From Trichuris trichiura (taxonomy: Eukaryota; Nematoda; Enoplea; Trichinellida; Trichuridae): DNA of 64,000 nucleotides. Of this stretch, positions 8,961-22,727 are shown piece after piece. A program made the translations under genes and the position numbers. Where the stretch lies: contig JBAJFE010000004.1 in assembly GCA_037903355.1 (NCBI GenBank), positions 2,418,001-2,482,000 on the forward strand. The letters run 5' to 3'. The number at the start of each line of letters is the position of its first letter. Position 1 is the stretch's first letter. Under the pieces are notes generated by a model, which had not been told where the DNA came from, did not search any database, and saw only the letters and a list, made by a program, of their open reading frames with translations.

Positions 8961-11900
8961 CTCTGCCGCGTAAAAAAAGTAACACATTTAAACAGTAACT
9001 GCAGACTCTGGAAACCGGCTATCACACGTCAGCTATTCACATGCAGCTAGCTACACATACTTGCAGTGATCAGATAGAAATCATCTCTACTTTGCCTTTC
9101 CGCTGACTAAAAAAAGAGCTAATTGAAAGTACCCCTACCACGTCTTTTCAAATTAAGGCAGCACCCTCAGGGTAGAGGACAAATTCCTGCGCATATGCAG
9201 ACCTCCGTAAAAGCAGAAAGAAAGTCGCATAATCCTATGGCACGTGCGAATTATATACTCTTCTTGGGCAGCCCGGATGACAGGGTATCACTTTCACTGC
9301 GAACTGATCGAATGATTTTTGAAGATCTTCTGCCCATCTTTAAAAAAGAGAGGGAAAGCATTAAACAAGCCTGCAGGCTCTTCGCTGCTTTAGAACTTTT
9401 GGCAATGATGTCCATCGAGACGCCGTCGACTTCCACGCACCTTTGAGGCACAAACGCGTTAATAATGTTTAGCGCGACGTGTCCGTCGCCTTACTGGTTC
9501 GTCAAAGATGCATTGAAGCGTTGCTCAAGCTTTTCACTAACTTGTTTCGACGATAAAATCTTCAGACTGGTTAAGAGACGGATGACGAATATAATGCAAC
9601 AAAAGGAAATTGATCAATTATAAACCAACCTTGTACAGCGTTGGAAATAGTCTCTTTTGACAGCATGAAACAGGCCTAAATATTCAACGCTTTCGATAAA
9701 ATTGCACTCGTCAAATGCGGCAGTTTAGAAAAGATGCGCTTTGACTTTCGAACGAAGAACTTGCTAATGTAATTTGTGCTCAGGTGAACAACCATTCAAG
9801 CGTTATCTGTCCATTTTTATTAACTGTTTTACTACGCGACAGCATTGCAAGCCAATGGAAGGTCAATTGCCGTGCATATTTTTTTATTATTCGACGTTTT
9901 CCTTTTTTGAACGATTTAAATTTTGTAGAACGATCCTAGCTGGCGTTACTTGAGGCAAAGCAGCGGCTACTGTTGATTACTTTGCAAATATTTCATCGAA
10001 GGAAAAAAAAATATATTTTGTCGCTAATAAAGAGTACTCATTCAAGCGATGGGAAGGAAAATGATACTGTAGCAATTAAAGCGCTTCCGATGTTTTAGTC
10101 GGACTAAACTAATGCAACTTAACAGCTGACGTAGAAAGGTGATCAAGCATGCAAGCAACGAGCACATCACGTTTTATCGTGCATCATCACTTGGCGAACT
10201 AAACTTAAACTTAGGCATGCGTTTAGAAGTTTTATAGATTTTGGACAAACCGTTTTGCCTAGCCTCTGCGCTGCTTTGCGTAATTATGCTGCCACTGTCG
10301 AATGTATGAAGTAAAATTTATTTTGCATTAAAAATTCTTGATAACAAAGCAGCACTGGCTTTCGACTTGATCGCTTATAGGACCAGTCAAAATATACACC
10401 CACCCATACAGCTGGTTCTTCGTTAGTTTTTGGAATCTTTAAATTCTTCCACTTTACCATTATCATATCTGAGGAGTGGCGTTCAGCATTTTGTCTAGCA
10501 TATTAGCTGCATGCCCGATACCATATTTGGAAGCAGATTCTGCGTGCACTTCTCCGACCAGGCAGCTGCAACGTGCGGTAGGCAGCAGATTCCGCTCGAC
10601 CGCCTATCCACCTGTCAAGGCACAGGCACATATCATTGAAGCTGTGATGTTTTTGTACGGGACTATATGTGTTGCAAATTTATATGCGCAGCACTCGGAG
10701 TTCGGTTAGGAAGTCTACTTTACTGTCAGCACACGCCTAACTAACAAGCACGGGTGTTCAGCGAAAGCGCAAAACTAGCGAGTAGAGTAAAAGCAAACAG
10801 GCAGCGACCGGCGTGTCACAAAGTTGGCAATACGCCAAACGTGAATCATCCTGACACGCCTAACTGATATGCTCATATTGACGCGTCAGTTTGCATTTCT
10901 CAACAATATGTCTCAGGAAAATTCTTCTACTTTCTTCATCCAAGGATGTATCGCTTGGATTTTGATCGCCTTCAGTTTCATTTCTCCCACGTACGACCAA
11001 AGCATTTGCATGGGACTATATGTTTTCATATTGAAGTGTCTTTAATTACGGATCCAATGTCCCGTTGATATGTACAATAAACGGAAAATATTTATCTGGA
11101 GCTTTCGGGTCTGTCGCGACCCGTCTTCAGCGGTCAAGGATGCGTGTAGTTTGTGGGACGAGATTTATCTTCCACATGGTAGGCACATATCATGGAGTCC
11201 CACGTCAAGGCGTACCAGCAGTCATATTTTGGCGTAGAACCTACGATGCTCAGCATAAACTTCTGCAGGTAAGCTGACAGCGCGCACCACAGGCTACCAC
11301 TGTGCACATATCTTCTTAGGAAACGTTCCGCGCGGCAGAAACCCACACATGACAGCTAGCAACTGTGATAATATCGTATCATGAAACCGTGGTGAGCCAT
11401 CGGTTTATTTATGCTTCTTACAAGATGGTCCAGAGAATGCAAATTGCAAACTACGTTGTTCACAACCATTTTCTCAAAGTTCACAAAACAAATGGTTGTG
11501 CTACCGGCGGAGCCATCTCGTTTACCTCATGTGAGCATATCATATTCATAAAGAATAGGCTGACGCACATGCTGCTCCTGCTTGTGTAGTAATATCTTTC
11601 TTGTCAGTTCACTTGCTAAATATCTTCACACATCAATCAAGCAAAAGCGGCTCGGAGGACAAACAAAACAAGGCGCCTAAGCGAAGCGACTTTAACCACT
11701 CTGTCACGACGGCAACTTACTAAAACAGAATCCTTTATTAAATGATAATCAGGTAGGTAGGTTAGGAAAGACGTTAATGCCCGCTGGATGAACTTGACTG
11801 TCATTAACTGCTTGCTTAGCGCTTGATAATCATTTTTCTATTCCAAGCCTATGATTTTTAGCTCATGCCAAATTAGCGCAAGGGCGCAGCTGAAATTTGA

Positions 11901-12458
11901 CACAACATACCATTTAGCTTCAAAATGAGGCATAATTTTGGCTAAGGAAATTTGTATTTTTACTAGTTTTGTGACAACTACTTCAAAATTCAAGCGGGGC
12001 TAGTTTTATCTATAATTCGTTGCATCATTACGGTGAAAAATTAAATTGACGCGCAGGTACCACTTGGAGTAGCTTTGTTGTTACTGTAAACTGAGTTGCT
12101 AACTGTGCTCGTTTCTTCTTCATTGCGATCACTTTCGCTGTGTTGTGTATGGTGCACTTGTCGCTGCGGAGTGTTAAGGTGGGCAAGAAAAGTGTTTTAT
12201 GCAAATGATACAAGATATGGGACTCTGTTTGATGATATGAACTTGGGAGCTTTTCGCGGTACGTGAAGGACAGAAGATATTGCATTGGTAACGCGGAGTC
12301 GATAGGCGCGTTCTGTTGAAAGATATGCTCGAGAAACGCATACCCGGGAGCAATAATTATGCATCTGTGGGTTAACGAGGAGCCTGGCGAAATTTATTCG
12401 AAATGCAGCATGGCGCCCAACGCACGAGAACGACGTGTTGCACAATTCAACTATTATT
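8961..12458. other. Intergenic, no gene seen
   Basis: Frames are short and lack similarity to families I know. Words such as AGGCACATATCAT (about 10620 and 11180) and GATGATAT recur, indicating worn dispersed repeats. Nothing here supports a gene, structural RNA or intact mobile element. Confidence 0.45.
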
Positions 12459-12870
12459 ATTGATGATATTGATACGGGAGAAGCAAAGATGAGGACTGCC
12501 GTCGACCGTCTAATTGATCTTGGCAGCTTTCCTCAAAAAAGATATGGTTAATATATCCTGAAGCTAAATAAGTCATGCTGTGTTTTATCGTATGATATAG
12601 GTTCATACGAAAGAAAACTGCTTTGGACGTCGGATGACCTTGTATGCAAGGCATTCATATGTGAGAACTGTTTGAACGATATGTATTGATGATATTTATA
12701 CACGGCAAGCGGAAATGGACATTAGTGTCGACTGTCTAATTGATATGAGCAGCTTTAAAGAGCCATGCAACCATTTGCTGGATGATATAGGCATTCGGGA
12801 AAGAAAAGCCTTTGATTTGCAGGCAGTTCCAATGGTGGAGCTGTTTCAGTGGTATTGATTGAGGATATCT
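12459..12870 (+). repeat. Decayed tandem repeat, units of about 170-225 bp
   Basis: ATTGATGATATTGATAC at 12459, ATTGATGATATTTATAC at 12685 and ATTGATTGAGGATATC at 12854 open successive units. The first two also share GTCGACCGTCTAATTGAT / GTCGACTGTCTAATTGAT, then GCAGCTTT, and later GATATAGG..CATACG/ATTCGGGAAAGAAAA-C. Spacing is 226 and 169 bp, so one unit carries an indel. It is non-coding and satellite-like. Confidence 0.65.
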
Positions 12871-13360
12871 CACGTTTTCACAGAGGACAGCTGCGTGAAT
12901 CTGCTCTCATGTTGCACCACCGGCGTTGGGGTCAACCTCGTCGAACTATGGATCGACTGGACAGGAAAGCATGTCGGCTGGCAATACGAAAAAGCTCCTC
13001 AGCGGCTGATTCCAGTGATGGTCAAGAGTGGTTTTTGATTTTTTGCTTGTTTGACCTGAAGACGGCTCAAGGCTAGGGGTCGAAGATCCGCAGGAACATT
13101 TCTGGTGTGATAAAAGGATACCGTAATAAAGAAAGAAAAAACTATATGTGAATTTTACTCCCGTTAAGAAGAAGTGAAACCAACATGCGGTTAACGTTAT
13201 TGTATAAAATAGTACTTGCGATGAAGGCTACGCGGAATGACTTGATGGGCTTTGGATGACTTCCCTCATAAAAGGTGTAACATGAACAGAAATCTTCTGT
13301 ATTCCGTTAGTGCCAATTGCCAATAAACACAGTAATAAGCAAGAGTTTGCTGTCCCTTTG

Positions 13361-13990
13361 TATTGGGTTGTTTCGTAAGTTCGTTCCGTTTTCTTTAGAA
13401 GTAAATTCTTTTTGTACGCAGTTGCTCTCATGCCAAGCAGTATATATCATTCAATATCTCTCGATGTTATCTGCAAGTTAGTACAGCTGAATTATAATAT
13501 CGCGCTCTTGAGAAGTTTCAGCTTAACTGGAAAGATGGAGTGTCAGGTAGACAAAAAGGAGCGTCTCTGACACGTGCTGCTTTTCCCGCATAACGGAGGA
13601 TTAAATGCTGTCGCAGCGGTTGAAAAGATCCAGGCGATCTACGGGGAAGAGGCTATCAGCGATCGAGCGGCTAGAAAGTGGTTCTCCCGTTTTAAGGAGG
13701 GAAATTTCGATCTGAGTGACAGTGCGAGGTCAGGGAGGCCAAGCGATTTTGATGAAGAGAGACTGAACGCCCTAGCGCACGAAGATTCACGACAGTCGAC
13801 ACGCGAACTGCCTGAGAAGATTGCCTGCAGTCATGTGACTGTGAGCCGACATTTGCTATCTATGGGAAAGGTACAGAAAATGGGATTATGAGTGCCACAT
13901 CAGCTGAGTCGAGATGACAGAGCATCACAGAGAGCGATGTACCAACGTGATCGCATCTTTCGTCTTCATTCGTGGTACAAAATGTACTCA
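13361..13990 (+). mobile_element. Truncated mariner transposon
   Basis: A mariner-type terminal repeat begins near 13361 (TATTGGGTTGTTTCGTAAGT, then TCGTTCCGTTTT), about 175 bp before the transposase start, which is the usual mariner spacing. The transposase remnant follows. Recognisable sequence ends near 13990 without the catalytic half or a right terminal repeat, so the element is 3'-truncated. Confidence 0.85.
13535..13990 (+). pseudogene. mariner transposase, N-terminal remnant
   Basis: Starting at ATG 13535 the frame encodes the DNA-binding half of a mariner transposase: a first helix-turn-helix with RKWFSRFKEGNFDLSDSARS, then GRPSDFDEERL and a second HTH ending SHVTVSRHLLSMGKVQK. The arrangement is that of the SETMAR/mellifera-type proteins. 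Two in-frame TGA codons break it: one shortly after the start, where a CGA arginine codon is likely ancestral, and one just before VPHQLS, where tryptophan is the usual residue. The frame continues to about 13990. The DD34D catalytic domain is absent. It is dead; both stops fit C-to-T or G-to-A changes. Confidence 0.88.
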
Positions 13991-14047
13991 CACCAGCAAC
14001 ACCAGTGAAGCAATCTGAGCCCACTTATACGTGTCGAGTAAGCAGCC

Positions 14048-15310
14048 ACTAACTGCAACAGGTAGAGGAAAGTTCTGCATCTTAAGCCTTGATACATGTC
14101 TTATCAATCCCAGCCTTGCTGGCGCATATATTCAAGGATGCCCAGGACACGCAAATGGAGAATAATTCAAAAGTATTAGGACGTAAGTGCAAACAGGCCA
14201 TTGTGAAAGTGAAAGGATTGCAAACCAGCTGCTATTGTTAAGCATAGTGCTCTAAGATGGTCAACAAAGTGCATGTACGTCGTACAACACTTTGCACATC
14301 CAACAATATTCGGTGTGTCTTTCTTATGCATCAAAAACTGAGCGACGCGAGCAAACGCAACGAAATAGTGAAACTTACGCTTTCATCCGAAGTCAAAGTT
14401 CCGGAACACAGCTTGAATCTCCAGCAACGAACTTTCTGTCTCTATCTCGAGCTACTGTTTGAAGAGCAGCGAACCCCACTGAACAGTGTGAACTCAACTA
14501 GAACGGTTGAAAGTGAGCCAGCTAGTCAAGGGACGCTTTAATTGTAAACCTAGCGCTTCCACTTCCACAAACCAGAAACATTAGAGGTAAAGTTTGCCAA
14601 ACCATGTACCATTTTCATGAAAGCGGAAAATCCTTACAACAATCTCTCCCTCCAATCACAGAACAAAGTTGAAAGAAAAATGTCCAAAGTTGATTCCACT
14701 CACACACCTTCACGATGGATAAAGCGCACTTCAACAACTGCAGTTAAGGAATGGAAACTCTTCACGCCGTTCAACGCGAAACTTTAACTGCCTATGCAAA
14801 GTCAGCAGCTGTAAATTTCCAGTTTGCATCATTTTGCTTTCAGACCTTCATCCAAAAAAACAGGCGCAGGAAGGGCTACCACTGATTAACTAAATAACTG
14901 CCGTCACAATTCCTTGACCGGCAGCCGACTGTTTTAAAATTTCCGCTGAGATGAATCATAGGTGCAAGCAATACTTCTAATGAAACGATCGCTTGAGCAG
15001 CAGTCGGGTGACAAGGAGCTATCTTCTCATGGACACATGAATTCCCACTGAATATTTGAAAACTTCCGGGCGCTGTCTTTGGAGCCTGCTGCAGACCATA
15101 AACGCACCAAACGATCCATGACTATATTGTAAACAACAGCGTCCTGTAACAACAAAGAAAATGGAAACTATGGGTCATGGAACAAATTTTCATAAACGTA
15201 CCGATCACGACATCAACTTTCTTCAGGTCTTTATGATGAGTAGACATGGAAAAGTGAATCAGCCTCAAACAGCTGTATAGACTACTTCAATGTGTCTACT
15301 GAGCTAACTC
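14048..15310. repeat. Direct duplication, copy A
   Basis: This stretch aligns colinearly with 16597-17890, about 2.55 kb to the right, at roughly 70-80 percent identity by eye. Shared words include TTCAAAAGTATT, GAGCGACGCGAGCAAACGC, CGTGTCTTTCTTATG-ATCAAAA, ACCCCACTGAACAG and CAACTGCAGTTAAG-AATG. Frames are broken differently in the two copies, so neither looks coding now. The lack of terminal structure leaves open a diverged transposable element family or a segmental duplication. Confidence 0.7.
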
Positions 15311-16596
15311 TAACAGTCTTCCTTCTCATCCGCAATTTTTTCTTCGAAGAAAATTTTTGATGCAACAATTTGCCGCTCTCCTAAGGAGTACTCCGAGAAA
15401 GCACAAATGTTCGACTCAGAAAGCTAAATACCACCAACATACACTTCACTAAGAACCATTGCTTACATGGGATACTTCAACGAAAAAGCATTCACTGCTA
15501 CCACAAACAATGCAACGCTCAATTTTCAGCTTTTTGTCGATCCATTCTTAATAATGTTACGCTGAATCGCACACGCAGTCCAAAATCATGGCGAATAGCC
15601 ATAGAAACACAACACTGTTTTACAAAGCTGGAAAAAGGGAACAATTTGAGCACTCTTTTTGTAGAAAGCAGGTGAAGACATTAAGTCATTTCGTAAGTGT
15701 GCAAGAAATTAAGCTCACCAGACGATTTTACCAAGGAACACCTAGATAACCAGCTAACGGCCTGTACAAAGTGATCACGTCACGGCGACTAACAGAAGCA
15801 ACCGTCTTCAAGAAACTATTTCAGCTTTCCTAACGTTTAAAATTCCACAATTTTCTTCCATTCGCACGATTCTCAGTTCCAGTCACAACAAGCATGCGTT
15901 CCGCAAGTTGCTAATCTCCTCAGGAGCAATGCAACGGAGCAACAGTTCAACATGGAACAATATCCCATGCAAAAGATGATCACCACAAAGACGCTAATAC
16001 TTTCGTGCCAAATCTGCTCGTACTATTAGTCGCAGAACCCAAAGAAGAGACATCACTATGTCTAGGTTCACTGAACTGTGATTACTCCCCACTTCTCACT
16101 GCTTCCGCATCTTACAGTAAGGCTTCGTGCATGTATCACAGAAGAAGCAAAACTTAACGCACAAATAAGCGCGAATTATCATTGAAACAATGGCTTCCGT
16201 GATATGGTTGATCGCAGTGTACAATTTCGGGAATCCAAAAGGATTAGTCGCAAATGCCAACAGCGGCCGGGACAATGCGCCTATTTCTGTCGCACGTGCG
16301 TGATTGATTTCCGCTACGGCATATATACCTGGCGGTGCCTCGTCTGGTCATCCGTTGAAGTATATCATCAGCTGAGGACAGCGGTGAATGGCAGAAAGTT
16401 ACACTTGTGAAAACGCAGGTGCTACAAACGCTGTGATGTACTGAAATAGTCAAAAATCATACAAGACACGAGTCATTACTCTACACGTACCCTAAAGAAA
16501 ATCACTCTGCTTCAACCTTTCGGAAGACAGGTATTTAACCACACAGAATTTTAATCTTCCTTGACAAACGACAGTTCGTACTCTTGCCGGCTAAAC
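15311..16596. other. Sequence between duplicated blocks, no gene seen
   Basis: This region is A-rich on the plus strand with short frames only. Continuing similarity to the sequence after copy B is too weak for me to call, so the duplicated unit may be longer than the blocks marked. Confidence 0.4.
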
Positions 16597-17890
16597 CATC
16601 ACCAACTGCACTATGCAGAGGAAAGCTTTGCAGCTTAAGCCTAGACGCATATGCTTCATCGATCTCAGCCCCGTTGTGATCACATTCCAGGATGATTACC
16701 ACACGCAAATGGCGAAGAATTCAAAAGTATTCCAACGTACGTGCAAACAAGCCTTTGTGAAAGCGAAACGACTTCAAACTAGCTGCTATTTTGAAGCAAA
16801 GTGAACGAAGATAGTCAATTAAAGTCCATGTAGGTCGTTCAAAATTCTATACATCCAACACAAAAAACGGCGTGTCTTTCTTATGGATCAAAAGTTGAGC
16901 GACGCGAGCAAACGCGGCAAAATAGTCAAACCAATGCTTTCATTGGAAAGAAACGGTTCATAAGACAGCTTCAATCATTAGCAATCAACATTCTACCTCC
17001 AACTGAAGCCATTGTATGAACACCAGATAACCCCACTGAACAGATTGAACGCGAGTTGAACGCTTGAAAGTGAGCCGGCTCGTGAAGAGTCGCTTTAATT
17101 GTTACTAAAGCGTTTCCACCTTTGCAAATCAGAAACATCCGAGCTCCTGTTTGCATAACCAGATTCCATTTTCATAAAAGGAGAAAAACCATACAGGCAT
17201 CTTTCGCTCCAATTACAGAACAGAAACAAAAATATCCAGCGCTGATTACCACCAAATACTTTTAGGAATGAATAAGCCGCACTTCAACTACTGCAGTTAA
17301 GAAATGCAAATTATTATGGCAGTTCAAGATGAAGCTTTCACTGACAACGCAAAGCCAACAGCTGCGAACTAACAGTTTGCATCATTTTGGTTTCCGAGCG
17401 TTGATCCAAAGGAAAGATCGATGCAGGAGGGACTACCGCTGCAGAACCAAATAAGCTGAACAGAACAGTAGCTGTCAGAACCGCTTCACCGGTAGCTGAA
17501 TGTTTTAAATGTCCGCTGAGACGAATCATTGATGCAAGCAGCACTTGTAATCAAGTGACTGAATGAAGGGCAGTTGGGTTACATCGAACGATCTTCACAT
17601 GGCCACATGGAGTGCCGCAAAATACTTGACCCATCTCCGGCCGATTCCTTTGGATACTCCTACAGACCATAGAGAGTCCCAAAAGAAACGATCGGTCAGC
17701 ATAGCATAAACAAAAGGACCCGGCAATAACAAAGCAAATGGAAACTACGACACAGGGAATATGTTTTCATAAACTTACCGATCAGGAAATCAACTTTGGT
17801 CAAGCCTTTATGATGATTACACATGTAGAACCGAATCTAGTTCAAACAGCTGTACAGACGACACGGCTTGTCTTGTGAGCTAACTTCGAC
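16597..17890. repeat. Direct duplication, copy B
   Basis: This is the right-hand partner of 14048-15310 in the same orientation. It begins ACCAACTGCACTATGCAGAG and retains the order of shared blocks up to GAGCTAAC-T-CGACAGT-CTT. Small insertions shift the offset from about 2549 to 2577 bp. It has no intact reading frame. Confidence 0.7.
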
Positions 17891-20800
17891 AGTTCTTCGA
17901 CAGCTCACGGAACAAACACAAATACAATTGCGAATAGCGTACCTCTTGCATAGCTTCGCAAAGCAACCAACATAAACAGATATCGCACGAAGATATGCCA
18001 CTTCTGGCGGATATAACAAATGCTGGAAACCGTTCATTCTGAGCACTAAACCTTGCGAATCCAGCAAAAGCAACCTGAACACTAAATAGTCCTTGTGATC
18101 ACGTTTTCACTAGTACAGGTACCTGCCCACAGCGCCAAATTGCTTTAACATCCATAATGCTCTGTTCGATACACTTGGCTACATCGCACGACAGGCGTTA
18201 CAGAGAGTGAGATACAGAGGAAAACTCTCTCTACTCTTGCCGGAAAACGACGTTGCAGGAGAACTAATGATTCCCTGAAAAACACTCGATAAGCTTAAAA
18301 CCATAATGGCACTGCACATTGAAGACTGATACAGTTGAACACGTGAACAAAGGGCACTCTCTTGAGCAGCATTCGCAGAAATAAACCGTTGGCAACCAAA
18401 ACGGGAAAGCTTCTGGAGATCACGTTAGTGTTCATACGTCCGCTTCGTCCACAAGAGAACTTCAAACGGGTGTTCACAGAATCTTATGAAAATTCCATGG
18501 GTTTATCAAATAGACGGCAACCAAAAACCGGTCTACGTGACTCAACGTTATCAGCAATTCACTGGCAAGAGATATGGGCATAAACATCACTACTGAATAG
18601 TCAGTTGTTTCACTGGCATAGCTTGACGAATCGACGGCATGCCGTAACAAAATATCATCTCATATATGTACTGCTTGTTTGAATCACTGGTAACCTCACG
18701 AACCCATGTTTTAACGCATTTTGTTAAGTTGTCACGGTTACCATATCATAAAGCATGGTATCCTGCAACAAAAGCATTCAGAAACTTTATGAGATACCAT
18801 ACACTTTCAATTATGTACCTGCAACAGAAACATGCTCTCTAAGTACTTCAAGAGGTTCTAGAATACAACGAAATTCAAGCATCTGCAAAACGCAGCGCTG
18901 AATGTATTCATTCACGAGTCGAAGGAATCATAAAACAAGTGAAGGCTCCCAAAGGAGAACAAGAAATTTGTTTCAGCGACTAGACGCAATTGGTCATCAT
19001 GAAAACATCATTTTCTATAGAAGGTGAAAACTTGGAAAGCTTTCGCTTTTTGTCCGCCATCTGACTTCCGTGAAGACTCAATATACATTCAACGAGTTCG
19101 GGCACTTGCAGGGAGCAATTAGCTACCGAAATTTAATCGGGGTGACGCGGTAGCCACCAACATACGAACACTTCTGTGAACGTTTAACCACTCATCACGG
19201 AGCAGCATACGCCGACAAGATGACCGTATGGTTTTGCTTTTTTGTTAGACGATGGAAGACAGTGAAATGGCTGAAACAAGCAGCATGTAGCCTCTCCTTC
19301 GGTGTCACGAGCCAGTACGCCCGATAATGTGAACGAACATTCTTTCGCTGCTCAAGAGCGTCCAGTAGAACAAAAATAGCCACTTCGGTTATATCTTTAC
19401 ACATCCCCCGCAGCCATCTTAGCGGTAGCCGTAGCCATAATTTGAATACCATATTTCCGTCTGTATCTTCTACCATAGGCACCCTCAATTGAGTGCGATC
19501 AGCGCCTCACATGTCTAGACTGCTGAGAGCGTGTGGTTACTAGCTCGCTGCTGCCCATGCCGACTGATTGCATTCCAGGTTTGTGAAGTGGAAACGCTAG
19601 TTATATAGCATACACAGAAGAGCATCGCTTTCATTTGCTGTTCTTCTTCACGACTGAATTACCGTACTGCTGTCTTATGCTTTGTTTGTTCCACCACAAA
19701 ACTCCAATACCCGTACCAGCTCCTGTATCCACCAGTTCTTCTTTCAGTGCCCACATTCGACATGAAGCATTCTGCTGGGCAAACCCGTCAGTTTTTGCTG
19801 CTTGAATTCTGAAAACTTGGGTATAGCTTTTTGGATAGGCAAACTCCAGCGTGTCTTTTTAATGCGGTTTGAAGTTGTGTTGTGTAATCAACATTCCTGT
19901 TCGCGTTTCGCAATTCATGAATTGAGAACAAACCACGACTTGGAAGTTAGCAGCAGAACAAAGTCAATCAATGGCGACGACGAAAAATAACAGTATTATG
20001 CCTCCGAGTAGCATTAATAATTTGCATTTAACCATTATGGAGACCGTTGAGTGGAGGTCAAAGTAACACCAATTTGAATGCATACTAACGTCACTGTTGC
20101 AATAGATGCTCACTGCAATTTCATAGACAGACCTGCGTTGACTGCACGGAATTGAAAGACGGCAGCAAACGAGACACGTGCACTGTGCTCTGCTCATAAT
20201 AAGCATGGTTCTTTTGTTCAACAGAATAGCATTAACACATCCAAATGGGCGACCACTAACAAATGTTCAACTAATCATCAACGGAAAAAATGACGCAGTG
20301 TAGTAACGCCGGAAGTGAGGTTAACCAGACGGTGTTTATCATTACAGACCATCATGTGATCATAACTGCTCATTACTACAATGAGGTCAAATAGAGGTCA
20401 CGAGGAAAGCTCCTCTTCGTTTCGTGGCGTGAAATGTTGTACGCTCTAGCAAATCAGCTTAATCAAACAACGTAGGCAGCTGAGGTCTTCCTAAGGTTGC
20501 ATATATTTTTCCGCACACAGACCAGCACTGAAACTTTGGCCATTTCAAACAACACCTCAGCGTTAAGCGCTTTAAAGGAGCATTCCATAACTTCTCCCAG
20601 ACGCTTTCTGAATAGCAAGTATACTGCTAAGTAAATTTTGAGTTGTTTCTCAGAAAAGGCGAGCTCGGAGCACCAAGGTCGATTCCTTTCTTGAAATGGA
20701 TGCCAGGTATAGCGTCGTATATAAGCTTCTGCTTCCACGGTATGGGCAAGTGAAAAGTGGTTGAACGTCGTGTACATAGTGTAATTGGTGAGCTACCTTC

Positions 20801-22727
20801 CATGCTTCATTAGAGAAGAATGTATTCGATGTCCTCATCAATACACGACAAAACGAACTACGAAGGAGAGAGAGAGAGAGACGCAACCGGACGACACAGG
20901 CGCAGTATTCACATTAACTGCCGCCACCAGCAATGACCGCTTTATATACCTTTTCTCTGAGTAAATACTTCGGGGGCATTGCATAATTGTCTGTTTGCCA
21001 CGTGCTTCCTAATTGCCGAAGTAAAATGATTGGTCAGTTTGGCCAAGGCTAACTTCGGTGACCTTGCCTCGTGACCGCCGTGGTCACATGAGCACTTGTT
21101 TATTACACATAGATTATGACTAATCAATCGGCAATGCGGAAATGGAAACAACACATGAGTGTTAGTTACCATTCATTCATACCCATCACTGTGGAGGTAC
21201 ATCTGCTGTCCGATTTTAACCTGCAGTAAAATTGAAATTGACCACAGACAATGGAAGTTTTTCTCGCTGCGATTAAGTTGAACAAGTGCCCTCTCAGCTG
21301 AAGAGTAAAGACAAGTAGGGCAGTCGAATAAACGTTTTTCCATCAACCAAGTACACTGTCTTTTCTGTACAGAACCTTCATACATAACCTGAACAAAAAG
21401 GAGGTAGTATTATTTTGAAACTTACGCCACGCTCAGCTCCAGTGCTCTTTAGCCTTCGATTAAGCGCACAATGGCTAAGGGGCGCAGATGTGTTCTTCTG
21501 GTGTGGGAAAACAATTGATGAGCGGTAAGGTGCCAGCTTTTTTAGGCGGACGATTTAGCCAAAATGAAATTGAAAATGGTGCACGAAAAAGTAGTTTTAC
21601 ATCTTTGCAGCTATTAAATGGGGCCGCTAGATAGGAAGCAGGTTCAGTAAGCAATAGGTGGTTTTGCTGCGGTTATTTTGACTCGAATCTTAAGGGGAAG
21701 GTTTTATATAGAGTTTACTAAGCATCAATGCTTGACAATAAAACGAAGGGCTTTGATAGAGACTATTAACTACAGCTGTTTGTAATTTAAGTGAACGTTC
21801 AAAGTGCATTGAAATGTGAGCAGACGCATTGGAAATGGATTAAAGGTACGAAGAAATATTGAGTGATCAACTGCTGAAATCGGGCAACATTAGCTATGAA
21901 TTCATGAAAGGCTGCTGGAGGGTGAACAGGGCAGCAGTCGACGCCTTAAAGCTGCCTATGAATCATGATGCATTAAGGTGCGGTAGAAGACGCGAAAACT
22001 TGAAACACTTTTAAAAATTTCTTAACGGATTCGAAAATACGCGCGCGTCTACGCGCATTAGGCTAAGATTCCATAGAAAGGTTTTTGCCTAGAAAAAAAC
22101 TCTTCATAACGTCAGCCAGCGAAATAACAGCATACACAATTGGAAGTTTGTTTCGACTTTGCAATGGCTACCAAAACGGTTGACAAATAGAGCGGGATAT
22201 TCATATTGCCAAGTGAAGAGATCGTCAGGGTCAGTTGGTTTTAGGATTTTGGTTGCCTTTCGTCCGAGTCATCAGATGCTTGAATTCTGAATGAATAAAT
22301 GAGTCAACAAAACTGCATATTAATAGAAAGCCGTCATTTTATTACGCGACAGGATATAAGAAATTTAACGGCGAATAAACGATGATCGCTGGCAAAATTG
22401 ACAAAGTGCAAATCGTCGTCTATCTGACAATAATTTGGTTCTTCTTGGTTGTTCGCATGATGTGTATACGAGTTCGCGACGGGTATGTAAATTTTAATTT
22501 ACCTTTTTGCGCTTTCTGTCGGTTTAATACTGAAAAAGCAGTATTTCGAAATCATGCAGCAGAATCTTGCAGCTGTGTAATTCAATATCGCCGTCGTACA
22601 ATAGTTTATAGCCTATGTTTACAAATACATTTTTTTTGTGATTTTAATGCTTACATGGCAACTGACAGCTGTATAGGCTTATCATACTTGAAAATCAAAA
22701 CAGAAAACAACAGTATGACTTGATTAT
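17891..22727. other. Intergenic, no gene seen
   Basis: Apart from a GA dinucleotide run (about 20866-20881), no feature stands out. Frames of 60-113 codons (for example 22382-22723) are scattered over both strands with no motif, no splice-consistent extension and no family resemblance. Confidence 0.45.

Noticed and set aside
11640..11690. tRNA-Ser/Leu-like start on the minus strand (GTCGTGACAGAGTGGTTAAA)
   Set aside because: It resembles an A box, but no B box (GGTTCGANNCC) follows at the right distance and the arms do not pair. At most it is a decayed tRNA or SINE fragment.
14257..14541. 94-codon frame in duplicated copy A
   Set aside because: The equivalent frame in copy B is broken by stops and indels, so no conserved coding frame exists between copies.
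22382..22723. 113-codon plus-strand frame
   Set aside because: A hydrophobic start gives a superficial signal-peptide look, but there is no further structure or similarity, and it abuts the hAT left end.
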